Counted from the stretch's first letter, positions 19,336 to 26,314 are shown. The stretch: DNA of 64,000 nt from Burkholderiales bacterium (GCA_023511995.1 JAIMAL010000007.1:1-64000), one strand, 5' to 3'. The notes: generated by a model not told the origin, from the letters alone. Made by a program: numbers and translations.

Positions 19336-19625
19336 AGGCTCACCACCCGTTGTGCCTGCGCCATGAGGGCGCTGTTGTCGGTCTGGCTGCCGGCCTCGAT
19401 GGGGCAGGGTTCGTGGGGACGAAACCGGCGCCAGGATTCCTCGCAGGCCACCGCCCGGACATCGCCCAAAGCCCCTTTGATCTCGGGGTCGGCGACGACC
19501 AGCACGCCATCGTTGGTGAAGAAGCAGGCGACCGTTGCGCCGCGGCGGCGGGCGGCGGCGACGAGGGGGAGAAGATAGCGTCCTGCGCCCTGATGACTGA
19601 CATGGAAGAGGATGTCGATGCTCAT
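19332..19625 (-). CDS. DsrE-like sulfur carrier candidate (sulfur operon)
   Basis: 97 residues. The opening MSIDILFHVSHQGAGRYLL and the RRGATVACFFTNDGV strand-helix-strand pattern are DsrE-like. Cysteines are at 34, 61 and 74. Cys61 in VACEESWRRF sits where DsrE/TusD proteins carry the active cysteine, so it is the likely persulfide site. It ends AQRVVSL. A GGAGG ribosome site precedes ATG 19625, and the start overlaps the end of the exported rhodanese-like gene. With the next two genes it could form a DsrEFH-type complex. Confidence 0.68.
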   Translation of the reverse strand: MSIDILFHVSHQGAGRYLLPLVAAARRRGATVACFFTNDGVLVVADPEIKGALGDVRAVACEESWRRFRPHEPCPIEAGSQTDNSALMAQAQRVVSL

Positions 19626-20209
19626 ACCGTTGCCTCCAGCCGGACAGGAACCGAGCTTCCCGTAAGCCGTGCCTTCACCCAGTGGGCGAGGGCCAGGCGG
19701 GGATCCCCCAGGCGCACCGTGCCTCGGGGGCACACCTCACCGGGCATGACGATCTCCCGCTCGCGCATGGCGGCGAGGTAGGCGGTGCGCCGGGCAAAGT
19801 CGCGCGCCTGCCCTGCGCCCGCGCGCCAGCCGGCGGCCAGCAGCGCCGCCACCGGCTGCTCGATGAGTTCCACCCTGCGCTGACCGGCAAGCCAGAGCAG
19901 CCCCGCGACGAAACGGCGGTCGGTGGCCTCATCACCGATGACCACCACCGTCTCCCTGCCATCGAGGCGCACGGTGGTGAACAGCCACAGGATTTCGCGC
20001 CAGGGGGCAAGCTGCCCGCGCCCATCGAGGAATTCCGCAGCCGGCAGGCAGCGCGCTCCCGCCACCGAGCGGGTCTGGCATAGCGCGGCCGGCCGCACGT
20101 CGATCACCACTGCTTCGCCGGTCACCGGGGGTGCGATCCCGCGCAGCGCAAGTTCGCCGCGGGCGGGCAGGGTGACGAGGGCGAGGAGCAAGAGGGGCAG
20201 CCACCGCAT
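19622..20209 (-). CDS. Exported rhodanese-like protein lacking the catalytic Cys
   Basis: 195 residues with a signal peptide (MRWLPLLLLALVTLPARGE), so periplasmic. A rhodanese-like domain is recognisable from AVVIDVRP, an AGARCLPAAEFL segment equivalent to the usual GHIPGA motif, and a VVVIGDEATDRR segment where the active-site loop should begin. The loop has no cysteine, so it is probably not a working sulfurtransferase and may bind a sulfur species or a partner. Its start abuts the stop of the upstream 89-residue gene. Confidence 0.72.
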   Translation of the reverse strand: MRWLPLLLLALVTLPARGELALRGIAPPVTGEAVVIDVRPAALCQTRSVAGARCLPAAEFLDGRGQLAPWREILWLFTTVRLDGRETVVVIGDEATDRRFVAGLLWLAGQRRVELIEQPVAALLAAGWRAGAGQARDFARRTAYLAAMREREIVMPGEVCPRGTVRLGDPRLALAHWVKARLTGSSVPVRLEATV

Positions 20210-20479
20210 CTAGCAGCCTCCGAAGCGTTTCACCGAAGGGGGCGCCGCTCCCCCTTGAGCCGGTGCGGGGGGATGTTCCACCCAGTAGGCGACCAGATCG
20301 ATGCCCGAGACCCTGCCGAAGCTGCCCAGATCGAATTCCGGCAGCTTGTCCGGGGTGACCGGTGTCCGGGCCTGCGCCAGCACCTCCGGCGGCAGCGCCG
20401 CATAACGGAAACCGACGGCAGAAAGGCCCAGGGCGGCGAGCAGGGCGACGATGCAGAAGATGAGACTTTCCCGGTTCAT
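20210..20479 (-). CDS. Membrane-anchored protein ending in Gly-Gly-Cys (sulfur operon)
   Basis: 89 residues, family not recognised. One N-terminal membrane helix (IFCIVALLAALGLSAVGF), then a soluble tail of about 60 residues with a Pro/Ala-rich linker, ending KRFGGC. A cysteine as the very last residue on a flexible Gly-rich tail is reminiscent of sulfur-carrier arms, though nothing proves that. ATG 20479 begins the membrane segment; a longer frame upstream is Cys/Ser-rich and unlikely. It lies 7 nt after the 30-residue microgene. Confidence 0.65.
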   Translation of the reverse strand: MNRESLIFCIVALLAALGLSAVGFRYAALPPEVLAQARTPVTPDKLPEFDLGSFGRVSGIDLVAYWVEHPPAPAQGGAAPPSVKRFGGC

Positions 20480-20486
20480 CTGTGCC

Positions 20487-20579
20487 TCACAGGGTATCGT
20501 GCAGCAGGGCGAGGTACATGACGCCGAAAGCCACACAGAACATCACGATTTGCAGGGTGGTCTCCACATCCACGATCAT
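20487..20579 (-). CDS. 30-residue single-pass membrane microprotein (sulfur operon)
   Basis: A short gene of 30 codons plus stop. ATG 20579 overlaps the previous stop as ATGA, the same coupling used throughout this operon. The product is a short acidic N-terminus, then a hydrophobic helix of about 19 residues (LQIVMFCVAFGVMYLALL) and HDTL. Its size recalls small subunits of membrane enzymes and transporters. Function unknown. Evidence is the exact start-stop overlap and the membrane-helix composition. Confidence 0.6.
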   Translation of the reverse strand: MIVDVETTLQIVMFCVAFGVMYLALLHDTL

Positions 20580-20785
20580 GGCCTGACTCCCTTGTAGTGG
20601 CGCACCAGGGTCTCCACCGGCAGCGGTTTGCCGGTGATGGGATCGATCACCGGCGGGGTGAAATAGGGCACCCCGTCCTTTGTCACCTTCATGCTCGCCG
20701 GCGGATGGGCATAGACCTTCCACACCCCCCAGGCACATACGGCGAGGGAAAGGGCGAGATACACCCGCATCAGCACGCGCGCCAT
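20576..20785 (-). CDS. Small membrane-anchored protein (sulfur operon)
   Basis: 69 residues, family not recognised. The N-terminal helix VYLALSLAVCAWGVWKVY is an anchor or uncleaved signal. The rest is a short periplasm-facing tail with Pro-rich segments (FTPPVIDPITGKPLPVETL). It starts 1 nt after the TusA stop and its stop overlaps the next microgene, so it is translationally tied to both. It may be an accessory subunit of the YeeE/YedE permeases or of the periplasmic sulfur enzymes. Confidence 0.7.
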   Translation of the reverse strand: MARVLMRVYLALSLAVCAWGVWKVYAHPPASMKVTKDGVPYFTPPVIDPITGKPLPVETLVRHYKGVRP

Positions 20786-20786
20786 A

Positions 20787-21089
20787 TCAGCGTTTCCTCA
20801 GGTAGACGTGCCAGGCACGGCCGGTGTTGACCGTGGCGAGGTGCTCGCAATCGAGCTCGGCACACATGGGGGGCAGGGCCTCCACCGAGGTGGGGTTGTC
20901 CACCAGCACTTCCACCACTTCGCCGGCACCGGCCTCCTTCATCGCTTTGCGGGTCATGAGCTGTGGCCGGGGGCAGGAATCGCCGATCGCGTCCACCTGG
21001 CGGCCGACGGTGATTTCACGCCCGTCGGGGAGGGTGACCTTGCCGCCACCGGTGGCGGCTTCCGTCTTTTTGCTGCCGAAAAGTCCCAT
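20787..21089 (-). CDS. TusA-family sulfur carrier
   Basis: Small cytoplasmic persulfide carrier, 100 residues. The hallmark CPxP motif is at Cys39-Pro40-Arg41-Pro42 in IGDSCPRPQLMTRKAM. The family's beta-alpha fold continues with VVEVLVDNPTSVEALP. A 25-residue Gly/Lys-rich N-terminal extension precedes the usual domain. An AAGGAGA site precedes ATG 21089. TusA next to YeeE/YedE permeases is a known pairing for sulfur uptake. Here it probably accepts sulfur from the permease pair and passes it to DsrE-like proteins. Confidence 0.9.
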   Translation of the reverse strand: MGLFGSKKTEAATGGGKVTLPDGREITVGRQVDAIGDSCPRPQLMTRKAMKEAGAGEVVEVLVDNPTSVEALPPMCAELDCEHLATVNTGRAWHVYLRKR

Positions 21090-21107
21090 GTTGGTCTCCT
21101 TCAACAA

Positions 21108-21707
21108 TCATTCGCTGACTTCGTCCTTCTCGCGCGCCTGTTCCTTGCGCCGGATCGCCCGGTAGATGGCGGCCAGCACGGCAAACTGGATGAGGCCGAA
21201 GACGATGGCGGGAATACCCGTTTTCTCCTGCAGGGTGCGGGCATTGGCGAAACCCGCCTGCAGTGCTTCCGGATTGGGGTCGCCGGTCATGGAGGCGGGG
21301 GCGGGCGGCCACTGGTTGTAGGACCAGAGCAGGGAAAAGAGAAACATGCCGATGAAGGTGAAAAGCAGTGCCCACACCGCCCCCACGTTGCCTTCCGCCG
21401 CCTTCACCCAGGTGGAGACGGTGCAGGCACCGGCCAGCACCATGCCAAGACCAAAGAGGAAAAGCCCGAGGAAGGTGTTGAGGCCCACGTCGAAATCCAG
21501 CGGGTGGCCCGCGCCCACCGTCATGAAGGCGGTGAAACCCACGGTGAGGATCATCATCGCCACCAGCAGGGCCTTGGTGTTGCGGTAGGTGGAAAACATC
21601 ATGGCATCGCGCAGGGCGGCGGTATTGCAGAAGCGGGAGCGCTGCACCAGCAGCCCCACGGCGGTGCCGAAAACGAAAGCGATCATGCACTCGGCGATGG
21701 TGGACAT
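21108..21707 (-). CDS. YeeE/YedE half-permease, subunit 2
   Basis: Inner-membrane transporter of the YeeE/YedE (TsuA-like) family, which moves thiosulfate or related sulfur compounds. 199 residues with about five membrane helices. Conserved-type cysteines are Cys27 in QRSRFCNTAALRDAM and Cys95 in LAGACTVSTW, the kind used to pass substrate through the pore. The single-chain TsuA is about twice as long, so this half works with the half encoded 2 nt upstream. The C-terminus is highly charged and cytoplasmic. Confidence 0.88.
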   Translation of the reverse strand: MSTIAECMIAFVFGTAVGLLVQRSRFCNTAALRDAMMFSTYRNTKALLVAMMILTVGFTAFMTVGAGHPLDFDVGLNTFLGLFLFGLGMVLAGACTVSTWVKAAEGNVGAVWALLFTFIGMFLFSLLWSYNQWPPAPASMTGDPNPEALQAGFANARTLQEKTGIPAIVFGLIQFAVLAAIYRAIRRKEQAREKDEVSE

Positions 21708-21709
21708 CC

Positions 21710-22201
21710 TCAACCCTCCAGCATTTTCTTGTAGATGAGGGAGCCGACCCAGGCGCCGGCGATGATGCCGGAGACGGCGAGATAGCCACCCAGGTTCATC
21801 TCGGGCGTGAGGCCGAAGAAGGTGGAGACGTTGCAGACGAAGGCCAGCCGGATGCCGATCCCCATGAGCAGCCCGCCCAGGGTGATCATCACCCACTCCG
21901 ACAGGCGGCGTGGCACCCGCAGGTAGAATTCCTTGCTCGCCACCGCTCCGATGAAGGCGCCAAAGAACATGCCGAGGCTGATATACATCTTCCAGTAATC
22001 CCAGTGGGGCTCGAACACCAGGGTCCAGAAGGGCAGGCGTTTGAGCTCGTCGCCAAGAAAGGCCTGGGCGATGAGCCCCGTCATCATGGTTTCGCCGCCG
22101 CCCACTGTCCAGGCGCCGATGGTGAGGAAAAGGAAGATGTCGAGGACGGCGATCACCGCCAGGGCGAACACCGGATCGAGGGTTTTCCTGAATAGCTCCA
22201 C
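21710..22201 (-). CDS. YeeE/YedE half-permease, subunit 1
   Basis: 163 residues, about four to five membrane helices, with Cys123 in AFVCNVSTFFGL matching the family's cysteine motif and EMNLGGYLAVSGI following. It starts at GTG 22201 with an ideal AAGGAGG ribosome site 5 nt upstream; the upstream frame has no comparable site. It is the first gene of the leftward sulfur operon and is followed 2 nt later by the second half. The two halves likely make one functional transporter. Confidence 0.88.
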   Translation of the reverse strand: MELFRKTLDPVFALAVIAVLDIFLFLTIGAWTVGGGETMMTGLIAQAFLGDELKRLPFWTLVFEPHWDYWKMYISLGMFFGAFIGAVASKEFYLRVPRRLSEWVMITLGGLLMGIGIRLAFVCNVSTFFGLTPEMNLGGYLAVSGIIAGAWVGSLIYKKMLEG

Positions 22202-22263
22202 GTTGCCTCCTTGTCGTTGTGCGCAAAGCATAGACCGCAGGGGACGGCCCGGGGTAGTAATCT

Positions 22264-22287
22264 TTGCCAACAGAGAAGGCTTGCCAA
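22264..22287. repeat. Two direct TTGCCAA repeats in the divergent control region
   Basis: Copies of TTGCCAA at 22264-22270 and 22281-22287 are spaced 17 bp start to start, between the leftward sulfur operon and the rightward ribbon-helix-helix gene. The right copy covers the -35 of the regulator gene. They are plausible operator half-sites for that regulator. A GTAATC pair (22257-22262 and 22305-22310) also flanks this region. Confidence 0.4.
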
Positions 22288-22309
22288 GGGGCGGCGGCTG
22301 CGCTGTAAT
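22281..22309 (+). promoter_or_regulatory. Promoter of the ribbon-helix-helix regulator gene
   Basis: -35 TTGCCA (22281-22286, 5 of 6) and -10 TGTAAT (22304-22309, 5 of 6) are separated by exactly 17 bp. Start of transcription is expected near 22316, about 20 nt before the ATG. The -35 overlaps a TTGCCAA repeat, consistent with autoregulation. Confidence 0.55.
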
Positions 22310-22336
22310 CCTGACAACAAGAGGCAGGAGCGCAAG

Positions 22337-22669
22337 ATGAGAATCTTCGTCGAGGAAAACGACGCCCTCGATCACATGTTCAATGCCTGCACCACGGCGC
22401 AGATCACGGAATTCATCCCGGAAAAGCGGGGTTTCCGCATCCATGGCCACAGCACCACCATCGCCCTCGAGCGGGCCTTCTGGAACGTGCTGGAGGACAT
22501 GGCGCGGGAGCTCAACCTCACCCTGCCCAAGCTCATCCAGCGAGTCCACGATGGCTGCCTGGTGGCCAACGACAAGAACATCGCCTCCTGCCTGCGGGTG
22601 ATCTGCGTCAAATGGCTGATGATCTACAGCCAGGGCGGCGCGGCAGACACGGCATCCCTGCTGGGCTGA
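22337..22669 (+). CDS. Ribbon-helix-helix domain protein, likely regulator of the sulfur operon
   Basis: 110 residues. The central segment matches the RHH_4-type ribbon-helix-helix domain: FRIHGHSTTIALERAFWNVL gives the beta ribbon and first helix, then LNLTLPKLIQRVHD and NIASCLRVICVKWL. The first 35 residues are an extra N-terminal part with one cysteine. An AGGAG site lies 6 nt upstream of ATG 22337. Its divergent position and a shared control region with repeats make it the best candidate regulator of the leftward sulfur operon. DNA binding is inferred. Confidence 0.75.
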   Translation: MRIFVEENDALDHMFNACTTAQITEFIPEKRGFRIHGHSTTIALERAFWNVLEDMARELNLTLPKLIQRVHDGCLVANDKNIASCLRVICVKWLMIYSQGGAADTASLLG

Positions 22670-22676
22670 GCGCCGC

Positions 22677-23777
22677 CTAGCTGCGCACCACGAAGCGCGG
22701 CTCGAGCTTTGCCAGCTTTTCCATGATGCCCGTGTATTCCAGCTCCGCCATGGGCAGCATGGCCGCGCCGAAGAAGCCCTGGCGGCGCATGTCCACCGCC
22801 TTCTGGCTCACCTTGTCGCGCACCGCATTCCAGAAGGGATGGGCAAAGGCATCGAGCGCCTCGGTGAGGCGCCCTGCGTGCATGGCATAGGCGGCGCAGC
22901 TGACGATGGGCGGCCCGTCGAAATAGCTGGTGCCGGTATTGAGGGGCACCGGCATCAGCGGCATCTGATGCGACCCGCGCATGCAGCCGGCGACGAAATG
23001 GCCCACGGCATAGGGCGCGAGGACCTCCCCCGTGGCCGGGAAATTCATCTGCACCCGGACCAGCATCACCGGATCGTCCTTGCCCGTGTATTTGCCGGCG
23101 ATGTTGTGCAGCCGCGAGGTGGCCACCGCCACCGCCTGCTCCCCGGTGGCGCGGGACCAGACGGATTCCACCACATAACGCTCCGGATCACGCAAAAGCG
23201 CCGCAATGTCGTAGAGCTCCTCCGGCGCATTGAGCTCGATGATGCGGTCTCCCTCGGTGTGATTCACGTCCATGATGACGAAGCGGAAGCCCTCGGCCAT
23301 CTTGGGCGAGAGCATGAGCCCCGGCGTGTTCATGGGATCGGCGAAGGCGGCATAGAGGGGGAAGTTGAAGGCGCCGGGATCGGTCTTGTCGGCGGCGAAG
23401 AAAAGAAAGGGTTCGTTGGGCCGCTCCTCGAATTCCATTTCCGCACAGGCCGGCCCCATGCCATGCACGTTGCCGGAGAAGGAATCCTTGAGCAGGTCCT
23501 GACCGGCGCCATAGAGGCCCTGGGCCTTGGCCGTCTCGGTGCCGGCGACGAAGGCATCCCAGGCCAGGCGATGGATGGCCTCGTCCTTCACGCCCCGCGT
23601 GTGGGTCATGAGAATGGCGATGTCGTCCCCGGTGTGGGTCACGTTGAAATCGATGAGCAGTTCCCTACCCTGGCTCGCCACGTGATGGCGCACGCGGTCA
23701 AGGAGGGCGGCGGAAGGCGCGATGTGCCCGCCGATGGAACCGATGTCGGCCTTGATGACGGAAACGGTGACTTTCAT
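22677..23777 (-). CDS. fbp: Fructose-1,6-bisphosphate aldolase/phosphatase (archaeal type, class V)
   Basis: Bifunctional gluconeogenic enzyme that condenses DHAP and GAP and then removes the C1 phosphate. 366 residues, normal for this heat-stable family. Metal and phosphate residues are in place: Asp11 and His18 (KADIGSIGGH), Asp51/Asp52 (THTGDDIAIL), Gln93, Asp130/Lys131 (FAADKTDPG). The aldolase pair Tyr230 and Lys233 in IAGKYTGKDDPVM matches the Tyr229/Lys232 pair of crenarchaeal enzymes, so both activities are expected. It is common in archaea and deep-branching or autotrophic thermophilic bacteria and uncommon in Betaproteobacteria. It is convergent with the RHH gene. Confidence 0.94.
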   Translation of the reverse strand: MKVTVSVIKADIGSIGGHIAPSAALLDRVRHHVASQGRELLIDFNVTHTGDDIAILMTHTRGVKDEAIHRLAWDAFVAGTETAKAQGLYGAGQDLLKDSFSGNVHGMGPACAEMEFEERPNEPFLFFAADKTDPGAFNFPLYAAFADPMNTPGLMLSPKMAEGFRFVIMDVNHTEGDRIIELNAPEELYDIAALLRDPERYVVESVWSRATGEQAVAVATSRLHNIAGKYTGKDDPVMLVRVQMNFPATGEVLAPYAVGHFVAGCMRGSHQMPLMPVPLNTGTSYFDGPPIVSCAAYAMHAGRLTEALDAFAHPFWNAVRDKVSQKAVDMRRQGFFGAAMLPMAELEYTGIMEKLAKLEPRFVVRS

Positions 23778-23844
23778 GCCGTACTCCTCACGGAACAGGG
23801 ACTCTCTCCACTTTAGCAGGCAAAAAAGAAACCTGCGTTTAAGT

Positions 23845-24480
23845 TCAGGCCACCCAGCCGGGAAAGAGTCGCGCGAGCCCCCGGGCAATCATTTCCACGG
23901 ACAGTGCCGCGATGATGAGGCCCATCAGACGGGTGACGATGTGAATGCCGGTGCGTCCGAGGCGATGGGCAATGTAGGGCGCTCCCTGGAAACAAAGCCA
24001 GACGGCAAGGCTCACCAGGGTGATGGGCAGAATGAGGGCGGCCTGATCCAGGGGCGAGCCCGGATGGGCCCCCGCGGCCACGATCACCTGGGTGATGGCG
24101 CCGGGCCCGGCCAGCAGGGGCACGCCGAGGGGGACGGCGCCCACCGCTTCCCTTTCCTCCGCCTCCACTGCCTCGTCCGGTGTCTGGCGCAGGGGGCTGG
24201 TGTGGGCCTGCAGCATGGAGAGGGAGAGGATGAGGAGGAGCAGCCCGCCGGCGACGGAGAACGATTCGATGCGGATTTCGAAAAAGCGCAGGGCATGCTC
24301 CCCCAACAGGGCGGCTGCCGCCAGCACCGCCCACACGGTGAGCGCCGCAATGGCGGCGGCGCGCCGGGCCTGCGCCGTGGACAGACTGCGGGTGGCGACA
24401 AGGAAAAACGGGATGGTGCCCACCGGATCGACGACGGCGAACAGGGTCAGCGTCGTCTTGAGGAGCCCCGCCCAGTCCAT
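23845..24480 (-). CDS. MarC family integral membrane protein
   Basis: 211 residues, six predicted membrane helices. MarC/YhgN features are AVVDPVGTIPFFL in the first helix and PLGVPLLAGPGAITQVI after the central loop. The central loop (residues ~95-115) is strongly acidic. Despite its name, the family has no confirmed role in antibiotic resistance, and its transported substrate is unknown. It begins 3 nt after the DUF202 gene stop, so both are likely cotranscribed. Confidence 0.9.
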   Translation of the reverse strand: MDWAGLLKTTLTLFAVVDPVGTIPFFLVATRSLSTAQARRAAAIAALTVWAVLAAAALLGEHALRFFEIRIESFSVAGGLLLLILSLSMLQAHTSPLRQTPDEAVEAEEREAVGAVPLGVPLLAGPGAITQVIVAAGAHPGSPLDQAALILPITLVSLAVWLCFQGAPYIAHRLGRTGIHIVTRLMGLIIAALSVEMIARGLARLFPGWVA

Positions 24481-24483
24481 GCC

Positions 24484-24849
24484 TCACAGCTCGGAAAAGA
24501 GATAGGCCAGCAAAGCAAACCCCAGCAGGGTGACGGCGAGGTTGAGGAGGATGCCGCCGCGGGTGTGATAGCGCTCGGGAATCTCCACCGGCTTCAGGGT
24601 GGCGAGTACCCGCTGATACTGACGGATGGAGAAGACCATCGCGGCAAGCCCCAGCAGGATGAAACCGACCCCGATCCAGAAAGAAAGATCACGCCCCACC
24701 GCCTGGGGGGTTGCCCGCAGGACGTGCAGGAAAAGCCCGAAGCGCTCCAGGACGAAGCCGAACGCCATGAGGGTGAGCCCCGTGCGGTTCCACGCCATCA
24801 GGGTGCGTTCGGCGGCGAAGAAAACGCGTGGGTCGTTGAGATCGGACAT
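24484..24849 (-). CDS. DUF202 (YidH-like) inner-membrane protein
   Basis: 121 residues with three membrane helices. The opening DPRVFFAAERTLMAWNRTGL is the DUF202 signature. Function is unknown for the family. It is placed upstream of marC in the same direction, with a 3-nt gap. Confidence 0.9.
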   Translation of the reverse strand: MSDLNDPRVFFAAERTLMAWNRTGLTLMAFGFVLERFGLFLHVLRATPQAVGRDLSFWIGVGFILLGLAAMVFSIRQYQRVLATLKPVEIPERYHTRGGILLNLAVTLLGFALLAYLFSEL

Positions 24850-24937
24850 GGAGTCATTCTACCCTCGGGCGCGTGCGGGGCGGCGGAAAGACGCAATGGA
24901 GCGGCTTACCGCGCCCTGCCGGCGCGGCATGGCAACT

Positions 24938-26314
24938 TCACTGGGCGCCACCCCCCAGGGCCTTGTAGAGGGCCGCCTCGCTTGCCAACAGCAGACGGCG
25001 GGCGGTGACCAGGGACTGCTCCGCGTTGAACGTGTCCCGTGCCGCGTCGAGGACTTCCAGATAACTGCCGAGGCCCGCCCGCTGCCGGGCTTCCACCCGC
25101 GCCAGCCGGGCGCGCTGGGCGGCAAGCACCCCTTCCAGCGCCTGCACCTCTTCGGCGTAGGCGGCGCGGGCGGCGAGGGCATCGGCCACCTCGCGGAAGG
25201 CCTGCTGCACGGCCTTTTCATAATCGGCCACTGCCGCCACCTTGCGCGCTTCGGCGAGATCGAGGGCCCCCTCGAGGCGCCCGGCGTCGAAGAGGGGCAG
25301 GCGCAAGACCGGCTGGAACAACCAGACACCACTGCCGGCATCGAACAAACCGGAAAGTGCCGCACTGGCAGTGCCGATGCTGGCGGTGAGGACGATGCGG
25401 GGGAAGAAGGCGGCGCGCGCGGCGGCGACGTTGGCGTGGGCGGCGAGCAGGCGCTGTTCCGCGGCGCGCACGTCGGGACGGGCAAGGAGTGTGTCGGAGG
25501 GCAGCCCGGGGGTGAGCCGCATGGCCTGGGGCGTGAGGGCCGGTAGCGGCAGCGGCACGGCGTGGGCGGTGAGCAAAGCCAGAGCGTTTTCCACCTGCGC
25601 GCGCTGGCGGCGCAGTTCGGCAGCCTGGGCCCGCACCGACTCGACCAGGCCCTCTGCGGCCAACACCTCCAGCTCGCTGGCAAGCCCCACGTCCCTGCGC
25701 TTTTGCAGCAGCGCGAGGCTTGCGCTGCGGTTTTTCAGGGTCTCTTCGGCAAGCCGCTGTCGTTCGGCCAGTTCGCCCAGTTGATACCAGGCAAGGGCGA
25801 CATCGCCGATGAGGCCGACACGGAAGGCGCGCTGCGCTTCCTCGCTGGCCAGATACTGGGCGCGCGCCGCCTCATCGAGGGAGGCCACCCGCCCCCAGAA
25901 ATCCATCTCGAAGGCGGTCACCCCAAGCCCCACGTCGTAACGGTCGGCAATGCGCGGGGTACCGGTGCCGGAGAGGTCCCGGGGCAGGCGCGCGCGGTTC
26001 GCCGAGGCCTGCGCCTCCACGGTGGGCAGCCGGTCGGCGCGGGCGAGTCCGGCCAGCGCCCGCGCTTCCGCCACCCGCGCCGCGGCAAGGCGCAGGTCAC
26101 GGTTGTGGGCAAGCGCCGCCTCGATGAGCTGCTGCAGGGCAGGCTCCCGATAGTAATCGCGCCAGACGGGCAGAGGTGTTGGGGCTTCGCCCGTCTCCGG
26201 GAAGGTCGCCGGAAGCGGCGGTTCGGGGCGCACCAGGGGCAGTGGGGTACAGCCGGCCAGCGCCGCCACGAGGGCAAGCGCAACGCTTGTAAGGGGGAGG
26301 CGCAGCTCAGGCAT
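24938..26314 (-). CDS. Outer-membrane efflux lipoprotein of the RND system
   Basis: NodT/OprM-type outer-membrane channel, 458 residues. Lipoprotein signal with lipobox LAGC, then TPLPLVRPEPPLPATFP. Two coiled-coil repeats are marked by QQLIEAALAHNRDLRLAAARV and a second copy ending QRAGLGSYLEVLDAARDTFN. ATG 26314 begins the signal and overlaps the pump gene end by 8 bp. It completes the tripartite pump with the next two upstream genes. Confidence 0.93.
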   Translation of the reverse strand: MPELRLPLTSVALALVAALAGCTPLPLVRPEPPLPATFPETGEAPTPLPVWRDYYREPALQQLIEAALAHNRDLRLAAARVAEARALAGLARADRLPTVEAQASANRARLPRDLSGTGTPRIADRYDVGLGVTAFEMDFWGRVASLDEAARAQYLASEEAQRAFRVGLIGDVALAWYQLGELAERQRLAEETLKNRSASLALLQKRRDVGLASELEVLAAEGLVESVRAQAAELRRQRAQVENALALLTAHAVPLPLPALTPQAMRLTPGLPSDTLLARPDVRAAEQRLLAAHANVAAARAAFFPRIVLTASIGTASAALSGLFDAGSGVWLFQPVLRLPLFDAGRLEGALDLAEARKVAAVADYEKAVQQAFREVADALAARAAYAEEVQALEGVLAAQRARLARVEARQRAGLGSYLEVLDAARDTFNAEQSLVTARRLLLASEAALYKALGGGAQ

